From Flavivirga abyssicola (lineage in GTDB: Bacteria; Bacteroidota; Bacteroidia; Flavobacteriales; Flavobacteriaceae): 64,000 nt of DNA. Made by a program: the position numbers and the translations under genes. How positions within the stretch are numbered: position 1 is the first letter of the stretch; every line of letters starts with the position of its first letter. Positions 10,540-22,677 of the stretch are shown here, in pieces. Under the pieces are notes generated by a model. It had not been told where the DNA came from, did no database searches, and worked only from the letters and a program-made list of their open reading frames with translations. The stretch spans positions 2,901,001-2,965,000 of the forward strand of contig NZ_CP141266.1 in NCBI RefSeq assembly GCF_030540775.2, read 5' to 3'.

Positions 10540-11145
10540 TAAAAAAAATTACAAATTTTTCAAAATTATTTCAAAAGACAATATCTCGATTTGTAATTAA
10601 TACTCGTGCCAGGACTTACTTTACTTGCGATGTCATTTAAATATATCTGAATGTTGCTGGTTAACCTGTCTGTCGGTAGCTACAGTGTCCCCACATCTTT
10701 AAAAAGATTCATTATTTACTTTTCTTTGTTCGTCCAAAGAAAAGTAACAAAAGAAAAGACGCCCCTTCGATAGGAATTTCTTCTCTCTTAAGATCGAGAA
10801 GAACCTAGCACAAAACTTCGACGTCGCGTCAATGCGCCATCCAATGCTATGCTCCTGGGTTTCGAAGCTTTTGTCCTTTATTCTTACGAAGGGTCGGGGC
10901 TTGCCTAATGGTCATTTCTTAACGAGCACCTTAAACACCTTTTTAAATCTTAAAAATTATCTATTTAGGTGGGAACGAGCTGTTAAAGGAGAGGGCTAAA
11001 CGCCACGCCTCTGGAGGTTTTGTGGGTTCACCGTAGCGGTAGACAGGGAATCCCATCCTTATGAGATTTCTCGTCACTCATACTTCGCTCTTTCGAAATG
11101 ACAAAGATTTGAAAATCATTGATTTAATGTTGGTTTATGTTAGAA
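10540..11145. repeat. 606-base intergenic region with a GC-richer structured repeat-like element
   Basis: No gene is visible. Unlike its surroundings the stretch from about 10600 to 11110 is GC-richer and built of inverted repeats. A perfect 13-bp arm pair lies at 10716-10728 and 10735-10747 with a six-base loop. ACAAAACTTCGA near 10812 is mirrored by TCGAAGCTTTTGT near 10862. The right end (about 11062-11104) reads like the CTCGTCACTC...TTCGAAATGACA motif that I associate with dispersed intergenic repeats in Bacteroidetes genomes. It is most likely a dispersed non-coding repeat. A structured RNA is possible but not shown. Confidence 0.6.
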
Positions 11146-12855
11146 TTAATCATTCCAGTGTTCATCAATAACTTTTTGAATATGTGGATATTTTTCTCCA
11201 TCTTCTTCATTAAGTTCTTTTCGTTTTGCAATAAGTTGTTCCTTTAAGTTGGCTATAATATCTTTGTAATTAGGGTCTTGGTATGCATTATTCATTTCCT
11301 CCGGGTCTTTTGTTAAATCGTAAAATTCCCAGGCAGGTGGTGTATGCATAGTAAATCTATTACCCCAACTTTTTTTATTCCATTCAGCTTCTGGATCATC
11401 TGTATCTACCCAGTATTTTCCATAAAAGAAAATGAGTTTATATTCTTTAGTTCTAATACCAAAATGTGCAGGATTGGCATGGGCATGTGCCATATGCATC
11501 CAATATCTGTAATAGGTAGATTGCTGCCAATCTTTAGGTTCTTTACCGGTTTCTAAAATATGTTTAAAACTATGGCCTTGCATTTGTTCTGGTGGTGTTC
11601 CGCCAGCCATTTCTATCAAAGTCGGTGCAAAGTCAGTATTATTAATAATGGCATCCGTTCTGGTTCCCGCTTTTATTTTTTCGGGATATCTCACAAAGAA
11701 AGGCATTCTTAAAGACTCTTCGTACATCCAACGTTTATCTACGTAATCATGCTCTCCTAGCATAAAACCTTGATCTCCAGTATATACAATGATTGTGTTT
11801 TCATACAGTCCTTCGTCTTTTAAAAACTGAATCATTCGAGCAACATTATCATCAACTCCTTTTACACATCGTAAATAACGTTTTAAAAACTCCTGATACG
11901 TGGCATGTGTATATTCTTTTTCAGACATTAACTCATGGATTTTGTGTGTCGGATTGAATTCAGGATCAGAATATTTTAAAGATTCTTTATTCCAGGTTCT
12001 CATACCCTTATTTCTAATAATGTTTCGTCTGGAAACTGATGAGCCAATATCTCTTAGCAATTCTCCATTTTTACCACGTGTCGCTATAGAGCCATTATTC
12101 CCATTGTAATATAAACTTGCAGGTTCTGGTATGTAAGTGTCTTCTAAATAATCTTTATATCGAGGGGCGTATTCAAAATCGTCATGAGGTGCTTTAAATT
12201 GATACATTAAAAAGAACGGTTTATTAGGATCCCTTTTGTTTTTAAGCCAATTAATACTAATATCTGTAACGATATCCGAACTATGGCCTTTATATTGCTT
12301 TCCTTCGTAACTTTTGTCTGTAGAAGCCGCATAATGCATACCCGTTTCTGTTAACCAGGGGTCGAAATAAGATCCTTGTTGCCCATGATGCGTGAACACG
12401 TTATAATAATCGAAATTAGGTTGTGATTTTAAGTGATACTTGCCTATGAGGGCTGTTTGGTATCCTAATTTTTTAATTTCTATTGGGAGGTATTGATTTT
12501 CTGTGGGCAGTACACCTTCTAAATCTAAAACCCCATTTGCTTGGCTATGCTGTCCAGTTAAAATGGCGGCTCTACTTGGGGTACAAATAGAATTATTAAC
12601 AAAACAATTATCAAAAATAAGTCCTTCGTTAGCTATTTTGTCTAAAGTAGGAGTTGGATTTAGTTTGGCTAGTCTGCTACCATAAATTCCAAATGCCTGT
12701 GATGTATGATCATCAGCCATGATATAAATAATGTTTGGTTTAGTCACAGAATTAGTTTTTGCTGCAGACTCTTTTTTTTGCGTATTTACACAAGAACTGT
12801 TTAGAAAAAAAAGAAAAATTGAAAAGCAGAGAATGAATACTTTGTTAATGGCCAT
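11146..12855 (-). CDS. family S1 sulfatase, lipoprotein
   Basis: The 569-residue arylsulfatase-type protein has a lipobox (NSSC, Cys22), so it is membrane-anchored and exported. The active-site motif CTPSR starts at Cys91 and would be converted to formylglycine by an anaerobic or FGE-type maturase not found in this window. Metal ligands appear as MADDH (Asp48, Asp49) and in the later VYTGDQGFMLGEH stretch. S1 sulfatases hydrolyse sulfate esters on polysaccharides. Neighbouring galactosidases and the anhydrogalactose operon suggest a sulfated galactan such as porphyran or agar, but the S1 subfamily cannot be assigned by eye. It lies alone on the minus strand, divergent from the second sulfatase. 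Confidence 0.9.
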   Translation of the reverse strand: MAINKVFILCFSIFLFFLNSSCVNTQKKESAAKTNSVTKPNIIYIMADDHTSQAFGIYGSRLAKLNPTPTLDKIANEGLIFDNCFVNNSICTPSRAAILTGQHSQANGVLDLEGVLPTENQYLPIEIKKLGYQTALIGKYHLKSQPNFDYYNVFTHHGQQGSYFDPWLTETGMHYAASTDKSYEGKQYKGHSSDIVTDISINWLKNKRDPNKPFFLMYQFKAPHDDFEYAPRYKDYLEDTYIPEPASLYYNGNNGSIATRGKNGELLRDIGSSVSRRNIIRNKGMRTWNKESLKYSDPEFNPTHKIHELMSEKEYTHATYQEFLKRYLRCVKGVDDNVARMIQFLKDEGLYENTIIVYTGDQGFMLGEHDYVDKRWMYEESLRMPFFVRYPEKIKAGTRTDAIINNTDFAPTLIEMAGGTPPEQMQGHSFKHILETGKEPKDWQQSTYYRYWMHMAHAHANPAHFGIRTKEYKLIFFYGKYWVDTDDPEAEWNKKSWGNRFTMHTPPAWEFYDLTKDPEEMNNAYQDPNYKDIIANLKEQLIAKRKELNEEDGEKYPHIQKVIDEHWND

Positions 12856-13169
12856 TTTTTGAGTGTATTATTTCAATGTAAAAGTCGAACATTTATTTGA
12901 TATTCATTAGAACATATTTTACAGATATTACCACAAATGTTTTTTTAAAGAAGTAATTTCTTTCTCTCCCATAAAAAAGATTTCTCTAACGCATATTGCG
13001 AGGTAATATTTGTAAAGTGTTTATTTTCTAATATAAGTGTTAAATTTAAAGTAAAATGATTCATTTTTTTTGTTTCTTGATCATATGGTTTGTTTATAAA
13101 TTCATTTGTATTAAGAGATGGATTTTAATTTGGCAATCTTTGATTCAGCGTTACTAAAATTTTAAAATA
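12856..13169. other. divergent intergenic region between the two sulfatases
   Basis: This 314-base AT-rich stretch separates the divergently transcribed sulfatase genes and must hold both promoters. I see no convincing TAnnTTTG element, no operator-like palindrome and no small gene. Confidence 0.4.
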
Positions 13170-14684
13170 ATGATTAAGTATTACTTCGTATTTTTTGTGT
13201 TTGTGTTTTGTTCATGTCAATCTAAAAAAAAGGAAAGCAAAGCAGAGAAACCGAACATCGTCTTTATTTTCACCGACGATCAAACCTATTCGTCTATAAA
13301 TGCTTTGGGCAATGATGAAATTATAACTCCTTCTTTTGATAAATTAGTTCATGAAGGAACAACATTTACACACGCCTATAATATGGGGGCTTGGAATGGA
13401 GCTGTTTGTGCTGCTTCCAGGGCTATGATTGTTTCCGGTAGATTTGTTTGGAGGGCAAATGAATTTAGACAGAATTGGGTTGATAATGATTCAAGTAGCT
13501 TTCAGAAAAGTTGGCCTAAGCTTTTGGAGTCCCAAGGGTATAAAACTTACATGACAGGTAAATGGCATGTAGATGCACCTGCCGAAAGGTTATTTAATAA
13601 AGTAACTCATGTTCGTCCGGGAATGCCTGATGATACATGGGAACATTTTGAAATGGTTGCGAAGTTTGATTCTTTATCAAAAGTAAAGAACGCAAATTCT
13701 GAAGATATTATGCCGAATGGATATAATCGACCTAAAAGTGAAAATGATACCACATGGTCTCCTTTTGATAAGTCCAAAGGAGGTTTTTGGCAAGGCGGTA
13801 AGCATTGGAGTGAAGTTGTAAAAGATGATGCTATAAAATTTATAGATGAAGCAAAAAATGATGATAACCCATTTTTTATGTATTTGGCGTTTAATGCACC
13901 TCATGATCCTAGGCAAGCTCCAAAAGAGTTTGTAGATATGTACCCATTAGAGAATATTTCTACGCCTAAAAGTTTTTTACCAGAATATCCATTCAGAAAT
14001 GATATCGCCAATGGTAACGATTTAAGAGATGAAGCTTTGGCTCCATTTCCTAGAACAGAGTATGCAATAAAAGTTCATAAACAAGAATACTATGCTAGTC
14101 TAACTCATTTAGATAAACAGATTGGTTTGATTATTGATGCTTTAAAAAAGTCAGGAGAACTAGATAACACCTATATATTTTTAACATCAGATCATGGATT
14201 AGCCATGGGAAGACACGGATTATTAGGAAAACAAACGTTATTTGACCACAGTATTCGTCCGCCTCTTATTATAATAGGACCTGATATTCCTAAAGATAAA
14301 AGAGTAAACTCTGATGTTTATTTGCAAGATGTTATGGCAACGTCATTAGAAATAGCTGGTATTGAAAAACCAGACTATGTTGAGTTTAATAGTTTTTTGG
14401 ATATAGCAAAGGGACAAACAAATAAAAGTAATTACAAATCAATTTATGGAGCCTATTTGGACGTACAACGTATGATAAGGAAAGATGGTTTTAAATTATT
14501 GGTGTTTCCTAAAATTAATAAGGTTCTTTTATTTAATTTAGAGGAAGATCCGGAAGAAATGAATGACATTGCAAATGATCCATTACATAAAGAAAAAATA
14601 AAGGTGTTATTTGAAGATTTAATGACATTGCAAAAAGAAATGGACGATTCGGTCGATTTACAACCTATTTATGAATTATTATAA
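13170..14684 (+). CDS. family S1 sulfatase with CxAxR-type active site
   Basis: The 504-residue protein begins with a short hydrophobic stretch ending in a cysteine lipobox (VFCSC, Cys14 or Cys16). It carries the sulfatase domain starting KPNIVFIFTDDQTY. The formylglycine motif reads CAASR at Cys80, i.e. alanine replaces the usual proline, a variant accepted by maturases (C-x-P/A-x-R). Further metal-site residues lie in TSDHGLAMGRHG (about residue 342) and KQTLFDHS. It should desulfate a polysaccharide or oligosaccharide outside the inner membrane. The LacZ-like GH2 gene follows 243 bases downstream on the same strand, suggesting joint use on a sulfated galactan. Confidence 0.9.
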   Translation: MIKYYFVFFVFVFCSCQSKKKESKAEKPNIVFIFTDDQTYSSINALGNDEIITPSFDKLVHEGTTFTHAYNMGAWNGAVCAASRAMIVSGRFVWRANEFRQNWVDNDSSSFQKSWPKLLESQGYKTYMTGKWHVDAPAERLFNKVTHVRPGMPDDTWEHFEMVAKFDSLSKVKNANSEDIMPNGYNRPKSENDTTWSPFDKSKGGFWQGGKHWSEVVKDDAIKFIDEAKNDDNPFFMYLAFNAPHDPRQAPKEFVDMYPLENISTPKSFLPEYPFRNDIANGNDLRDEALAPFPRTEYAIKVHKQEYYASLTHLDKQIGLIIDALKKSGELDNTYIFLTSDHGLAMGRHGLLGKQTLFDHSIRPPLIIIGPDIPKDKRVNSDVYLQDVMATSLEIAGIEKPDYVEFNSFLDIAKGQTNKSNYKSIYGAYLDVQRMIRKDGFKLLVFPKINKVLLFNLEEDPEEMNDIANDPLHKEKIKVLFEDLMTLQKEMDDSVDLQPIYELL

Positions 14685-14861
14685 ACATAATCAATCATAA
14701 CTAATCAGAAGAGGTGACGTGGTTATTATAAGAAAAATACGTTAAAAGTGAGGTATTTATAAGCTCTAAATCCTCTTTTATTTATATTTGATAAACAAAT
14801 TATTCAAGGCTAAGGCATTTGCTCTATAGGCTCAACTCAAATAAAAACATTGAAGTATTAA

Positions 14862-18200
<3,339 letters not shown>

Positions 18201-18205
18201 CGCTT

Positions 18206-18236
18206 AAAAATAAAAATAGATGTTTTATTTTTTTTT
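18206..18236 (+). terminator. AT-only hairpin terminator after the GH2 gene
   Basis: Perfect 10-bp arms AAAAATAAAA (18206-18215) and TTTTATTTTT (18223-18232) with a seven-base loop run into a T-rich tail six bases after the GH2 stop codon. The stem is weak because it contains no G-C pair. Confidence 0.45.
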
Positions 18237-18856
18237 GATCTACTTAACATGAGTTCGATATAAGTAATCACAATTATTACTTACAACCGACTAATATTCA
18301 GGGAAATGTCTCCTCGAGCGCAGTCCTGAGAGGTTCTTAAATGACTCCAAATTTCAATAGGTCTCGACTTTAGTTTATACTGAGCGCAGCCGAAGTACTC
18401 AACCTGACAATACATTAAATAGTTAAAAATCAAAATGTTACAAAAATATTACATCGAACTCACGTTACTTAGCATTAGTATCAGGTTGTGTACTATCTAA
18501 GCAAGTCGAAACACCAATTACATTGCCAAATAAAGAAACGATTTCTATTTCCTTTTCCCATGTAATTAGAAACACTATTCTTTAAAATATACTTAAATAA
18601 CGTGAATCTTGGATAAGAAAATTTATGTCAGTTAGAGTGATTTTTGCAAAAAATCGTATCAAAAACCTGTCTGCGACAGGCAGGCAAATAAATTTTCGAC
18701 AAAAAAAAGCTTCTCGATACATCCCGAAGCAAGTTCGGGACACTCGAAGTGATATCTTGAACTCTTAAACAAGATTTACGTTATTTTATTTAATAAAGTT
18801 ACAATTTCAAAAAAACATTCTAAAAATTGTAACTTTTAGTTTAATCTATTCGATTG
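18237..18856. repeat. intergenic region packed with small repeats and hairpins
   Basis: No gene is visible in this 620-base stretch. It holds the second copy of the 22-bp motif (18451-18472; first copy 4593-4614) and a reverse-oriented partial form near 18596 (AACGTGAATC). A CCTGTC-TGC-GACAGG hairpin lies near 18667. A hairpin with arms CCCGAA and TTCGGG lies near 18723, inside a TTCTCGATACATCCCG-type motif. Such motifs resemble dispersed intergenic repeats of flavobacteria. The terminator of the minus-strand T9SS protein gene should also lie in its right part, but I do not see a clear one. Confidence 0.5.
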
Positions 18857-19672
18857 TTATCTTAAAGCAACTTTTCTGCTAATAGTGCCATTATCAGTAA
18901 CAATTCTTGCCACATATACACTTACTGGTAATGTTGAAACATTTACAGCATTATCAGCACTAAGTAGTGTTTTAGATAAAACTTGTTTTCCAGTAAGGTC
19001 AAAAATTGTTAACTCACCTTTACCAGATGTAGGCAATGAAATTTTTAATTCTTTAGTTTGAGGATTGTTATACATTTTAAACCCTTTTTCAATTTCTTGC
19101 TCTAGACTTAATGTAGAAGTTGGTATTAAATCAATACCATTACATATCCATTTCGTACTAGATGCATCTTTGTAAAATCCAAATTCCGCTCGATTAATGG
19201 CACCAGACAAGTCAATTGTAAATACTTTAGTAACGTAAGTATCTGCGGGAACAACTATAGGAGTCATAAAAAAGTTATTTACAACTTCAGTTCCATCAAA
19301 TACATTAGCTCCAATTTCTACATCTGTTTCATTGTAAAAATGTAACGTTACTTGATACTCTTCTGCTTCTGTGTTTTGACGGAAAAGGCAATAACCACCA
19401 GATCCTGCATGGTCACTTAGCAAATTATTAGCTGCGCTTGGAACGTCTTTTGTGAAAGATAGTTTATTATCCACGTCATTTTGTCTCCAACCGTTTGCAT
19501 TTCCAGAACCATATACTCTATCTACAGGAATCTGCACATAACCTGTTTGTGCTGGTGAGTCAGATGTTCCGAAATCTATAAAATAAGATTCTGGTGTTTG
19601 CGCATTATTTGTAATTGTTAATAGCAGCATTGCTGCTATACTTAATAAAAATAGTTGTAATTTTTTTTTCAT
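18857..19672 (-). CDS. small secreted protein with type IX secretion sorting domain
   Basis: The 271-residue protein has a cleavable signal peptide (to about residue 25, NNAQ). A beta-rich N-terminal domain (about 28-185) beginning SYFIDFGTSD looks like a carbohydrate-binding or galactose-binding-like fold. A C-terminal type A sorting domain (about 190-271) follows, with KGFKMYNNP, LTIFDLTGKQV and the ending SRKVALR. It would be exported through the outer membrane by the type IX system and held at the surface or released. No catalytic motif is seen. It stands alone on the minus strand between the galactan and the acid-sugar genes. A substrate-binding role is inference. Confidence 0.82.
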   Translation of the reverse strand: MKKKLQLFLLSIAAMLLLTITNNAQTPESYFIDFGTSDSPAQTGYVQIPVDRVYGSGNANGWRQNDVDNKLSFTKDVPSAANNLLSDHAGSGGYCLFRQNTEAEEYQVTLHFYNETDVEIGANVFDGTEVVNNFFMTPIVVPADTYVTKVFTIDLSGAINRAEFGFYKDASSTKWICNGIDLIPTSTLSLEQEIEKGFKMYNNPQTKELKISLPTSGKGELTIFDLTGKQVLSKTLLSADNAVNVSTLPVSVYVARIVTDNGTISRKVALR

Positions 19673-19852
19673 GTCTTTAAAATTTTATAGTTAAAAAATA
19701 ATTTAAGTTGATTTTATGCTGAATAATTATACAAGTTTGTTTTCAATAAAATCGGATTACAATATCTGTTTATTTTAAGAATATAATGGTGGTTAAATGG
19801 TTCTATTAAGAGTGTTTTTTGTTCAGCACTGCTTTAAATCAGTCAATTGCAT

Positions 19853-19885
19853 AAAAAAGCACCTTAATTTAATTAAGATGCTTTC
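19853..19885 (-). terminator. intrinsic terminator (minus strand)
   Basis: Arms AAAGCA (19856-19861) and TGCTTT (19879-19884) are extended by an inner CTTAATT/AATTAAG stem, with a run of T on the minus-strand side. It terminates leftward transcription. The only candidate upstream is the gene remnant at 19873-20052, whose stop codon lies inside the hairpin. Confidence 0.6.
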
Positions 19886-20052
19886 ATATCTATACTAAAA
19901 TGTATAGCTTTTAATGTAAATCTTATAGTTATTAATGACCTATATGTTTTTTTCTTCGAATTCGGATCTAGATTCCAAGTATTCTCAAATACTTTACGAT
20001 TTACAGTTTCATATCTTTCTAATGGTTTATGATCTGTTAACTCAAACTTATT
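19873..20052 (-). pseudogene. possible 3' remnant of a lost gene
   Basis: Within the 650-base gap between the T9SS gene and the GntR gene, one minus-strand frame stays open for 59 codons. It encodes a plausible protein tail, with segments ELTDHKPLERYETVNRKVF and NTWNLDPNSKKK, and ends in a stop inside a good terminator hairpin. A stop lies directly upstream of the open stretch and no start or signal is seen. I do not recognise the family. The remainder of the gap (19673-19852 and 20053-20322) shows nothing else. Confidence 0.35.
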
Positions 20053-20322
20053 TTATATCCTTAATGGGGGTTTTTAGTAAAATGAATTTATATTTTAAGA
20101 ATTAATGAAACAAAGCTATTGTATATGATAAAAAAAGAGTCATACTATTTAGTCTTATATTTGGTATAGATACTGTTCAGTCTTAAATATCAACTAACTG
20201 ATTAATTTAAGAAAATTTGCATTTTATAGTATTTGTTAAACGAACATAAAATGTTATTCCAAAAGTATAACTATAAGTAAATAATAGTAATATAATTTGT
20301 TTTCAAGGATTAAAATTGTATT

Positions 20323-20348
20323 ATTGTATTTTGTATACAAAATACAAT
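20323..20348. promoter_or_regulatory. perfect 26-bp palindrome, probable GntR operator
   Basis: The half site ATTGTATTTTGTA is followed immediately by its exact reverse complement, TACAAAATACAAT. The palindrome ends three bases before the ATG at 20352 of the GntR-family gene. FCD-type GntR regulators bind short palindromes, often upstream of their own gene, so autoregulation of the operon is likely. The position also argues against the longer reading frame that would start at a TTG at 20316, because that would put the operator inside coding sequence. Confidence 0.75.
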
Positions 20349-20351
20349 TTT

Positions 20352-20975
20352 ATGATTCAACATGCAAGTATTAGTGAACCGATATACTTAAGACTTAAGG
20401 AGATGATTCTTAATGGAGAGCTCAAACAAGGTGAAAAAATAGTACAGGAAAAAATAGCAGAAAAGCTTGGTGTGAGTAGAACACCGTTAATGAAGGCGTT
20501 ATTAGCATTAGAGAATGAATACCTAGTAGAGAGTATACCAAGAAGAGGTATGTACATACGCTCATGGGATAAAAAAGAGATTATCGATATCTATATATGC
20601 AGGGAAGCAATTGAGGGAATGGCTGCACGTTTACTAGCCCAATCAAAAGATGAGGACGTTATAAAACAACTTAGAGGTTGTTTTAGTCCTTTTTTAAATA
20701 ATAAAGAGATTGACCTTGATGCATATACAGAAGCAGATGAAGTATTTCATTCATTGCTAATTAAACTTACTGGAAATGCGCCATTGGATAAAATATATTT
20801 TTTTGGAAACATCCATGAAAAAGTGATTGGTCATGGGTTAATAAGACCGCCAGAAGAAACATTGGATGAACACTTTAAAATTATTAAGGCTATAGAAAAA
20901 GGTGATGCCGATGGAGCCGAACAATTTGCCAGAGAACATATTAAAAAATCTAGAGAATTATTATTTGATCAATAA
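20352..20975 (+). CDS. GntR-family transcriptional regulator, FCD domain
   Basis: The 207-residue protein (counted from the ATG at 20352) has an N-terminal winged helix-turn-helix (about 8-70) with IYLRLKEMILNGEL, EKIAEKLGVSRTPL and the ESIPRRGMYI wing. A C-terminal helical FCD ligand domain (about 80-205) follows, with candidate metal-binding His residues in ADEVFHSLL and DEHFKI. Such regulators usually repress sugar-acid catabolic operons and release DNA on binding the acid or an intermediate. It is the first gene of the plus-strand operon and is preceded by a perfect palindrome. The likely effector is the acid sugar or phosphorylated intermediate handled by the next genes; this is inference. 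Confidence 0.9.
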   Translation: MIQHASISEPIYLRLKEMILNGELKQGEKIVQEKIAEKLGVSRTPLMKALLALENEYLVESIPRRGMYIRSWDKKEIIDIYICREAIEGMAARLLAQSKDEDVIKQLRGCFSPFLNNKEIDLDAYTEADEVFHSLLIKLTGNAPLDKIYFFGNIHEKVIGHGLIRPPEETLDEHFKIIKAIEKGDADGAEQFAREHIKKSRELLFDQ

Positions 20976-20987
20976 AAATTAAAAAAA

Positions 20988-22034
20988 GTGAAAAATTACA
21001 ATATTGCAGTAGTACCAGGAGATGGTATAGGAAATGAAATAGTACCAGAAGGGTATAGAGTTTTGGAGGCAGTAGCAAAGAAACATAATTTTAATATTGC
21101 TTCGGAAATATTTGATTGGGGAGCAGGTTATTATTTAAAACATGGAACGTTTTTGCCAGAAGATGGCTTAAACACACTTAAAGCGTTCGATGCTGTTTAT
21201 TTTGGATCTGTTGGTTTGCCAGAAGTTGACGACACCCTTCCTGCTAAAGATTATACATTTAAAGTACGTACACATTTTGACCAGTATGTAAATTACAGGC
21301 CGGTAAGAACATATGCTGGAGTACAACGCCCATTAAGAACAGAAAAGCATATAGATTTTGTAATCGTTAGAGAAAATACAGAAGGCGAATTTGTGCAGGT
21401 AGGTAGTCAATACCTTCCGGATTCTGAAAATGGTATGGGAGTAGATACCAGTATTTTTACAAGAAAAGGTACTGAGCGTATAGCGCATTATGCGTTTAAA
21501 TTGGCCAGAAAGCGGAGAAATAAAGTAACTCACATAACAAAATCCAATACACTAATTAATAGTTTGTCATATTGGGACCGCGTTATAAAAGAGGTGGCAG
21601 CTCAATATCCGGATGTGGAACATGACCAGATGTATATTGATAATTCTACAGCAAGTTTTGTTTTAAAACCAGAAATATTTGATGTGGTACTAACTACCAA
21701 CCTTTTTGGAGATATCTTAAGTGATCTTGGTGGAGCTGTTATGGGGAGTTTAGGTCTTGGTGGTAGTGGTAACATTAATCCAGAAAAAGATTTTCCGTCT
21801 ATGTTTGAACCTATTCATGGCTCGGCACCTGATATTGCTGGTGAGAATGTAGCAAACCCCTATGGACAAATATGGTCTGCAGCAATTATGTTAGAGCATT
21901 TAGGAGAAGTCGAAGCAGCCAATAATATCATGCAAGCCATAGATAAAAGTACTTCAGAAGGCGTACTTACTAGAGACTTGGGAGGAGAAGCAAGTACTAC
22001 GGATGTAGCAGATGCTGTAATTAAAAACTTATAA
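20988..22034 (+). CDS. isocitrate/isopropylmalate-type dehydrogenase, tartrate/D-malate dehydrogenase-like
   Basis: The 348-residue enzyme starts at a GTG, 12 bases after the regulator stop. It shows the beta-decarboxylating dehydrogenase signatures: PGDGIGNEIVPE at the N terminus, IVRENTEGEF (about 125), and NLFGDILSDLGG plus FEPIHGSAPDIAG toward the C terminus. Length and pattern fit the tartrate dehydrogenase/D-malate dehydrogenase subgroup rather than leucine-biosynthetic LeuB. The reaction would be NAD-dependent oxidation, usually with decarboxylation, of a 2-hydroxy-acid, requiring a divalent metal. Next to a DUF1537 kinase gene it could act where PdxA2-type 4-phosphothreonate dehydrogenase acts elsewhere; that replacement is inference. 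Confidence 0.85.
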   Translation: MKNYNIAVVPGDGIGNEIVPEGYRVLEAVAKKHNFNIASEIFDWGAGYYLKHGTFLPEDGLNTLKAFDAVYFGSVGLPEVDDTLPAKDYTFKVRTHFDQYVNYRPVRTYAGVQRPLRTEKHIDFVIVRENTEGEFVQVGSQYLPDSENGMGVDTSIFTRKGTERIAHYAFKLARKRRNKVTHITKSNTLINSLSYWDRVIKEVAAQYPDVEHDQMYIDNSTASFVLKPEIFDVVLTTNLFGDILSDLGGAVMGSLGLGGSGNINPEKDFPSMFEPIHGSAPDIAGENVANPYGQIWSAAIMLEHLGEVEAANNIMQAIDKSTSEGVLTRDLGGEASTTDVADAVIKNL

Positions 22035-22038
22035 AAGA

Positions 22039-22677
22039 ATGCACCCTATTGTTGATCTTACATTAACGTATACCAATGGTTTTACTGGGTTTTCAAAAGA
22101 AATAAGTAAAACTATTGGTGCAGATGGATGGAATGCTAGTACACTAACATTTTATTCACATTGCGGTACTCATATGGATGCTCCCATTCATTTTAATGTA
22201 AGTAATCAAACTATAGACCACATTCCGGTAACAGACTTTGTTGGAAGAGCTTGGGTTGTTGATGTAAGGCATATAGGTTCTAAAGGCTTAATAAATCCTG
22301 AGCATATTCCTCAGAAAATAAAAGATGAATTTGTGGCTGGTGATAGTCTTATTTTTTGGACAGATTGGTCTCAATATGCAAATACTCCGAAATACAGAGA
22401 CGAGTTGCCTAGAATAAGTGAAGATCTTGCCTTGTGGTGTGTTAATAAAAAGGTGAAAATGATTGGTGTGGAGCCGCCTTCAGTAGCAGATGTGAATAAT
22501 TTAAATGAGGTTACTAAAATTCATCAAATCTTATTACAGGGAGTAGTCATTATAGAAGGGCTTACTAATATAGAGGCCTTACAAACCAATTGTGTTGAGT
22601 TGATAGCCTTACCTTTAAAAATAGGAGATGGTGATGGTGCTCCAGCACGAGTGATAGCCATTGAGAAATATTTATGA
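22039..22677 (+). CDS. cyclase-family metal-dependent hydrolase
   Basis: The 212-residue protein carries the cyclase/kynurenine-formamidase motif HxGTHxDxPxH as SHCGTHMDAPIHF (about residues 41-53), which binds a divalent metal. The family hydrolyses amides, lactones and related substrates; members occur in kynurenine degradation and many sugar-acid loci. There is no signal peptide. It starts four bases after the dehydrogenase stop and overlaps the kinase start by four bases (ATGA), so it is translationally coupled. In this operon a lactone hydrolase or isomerase-like role on an acid sugar is plausible, but no specific substrate can be read from the sequence. Confidence 0.85.
   Translation: MHPIVDLTLTYTNGFTGFSKEISKTIGADGWNASTLTFYSHCGTHMDAPIHFNVSNQTIDHIPVTDFVGRAWVVDVRHIGSKGLINPEHIPQKIKDEFVAGDSLIFWTDWSQYANTPKYRDELPRISEDLALWCVNKKVKMIGVEPPSVADVNNLNEVTKIHQILLQGVVIIEGLTNIEALQTNCVELIALPLKIGDGDGAPARVIAIEKYL

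Noticed and set aside
20316-20351. Longer GntR start at TTG
   Set aside because: It would place the 26-bp palindrome inside coding sequence and add a non-homologous leader before the winged helix.
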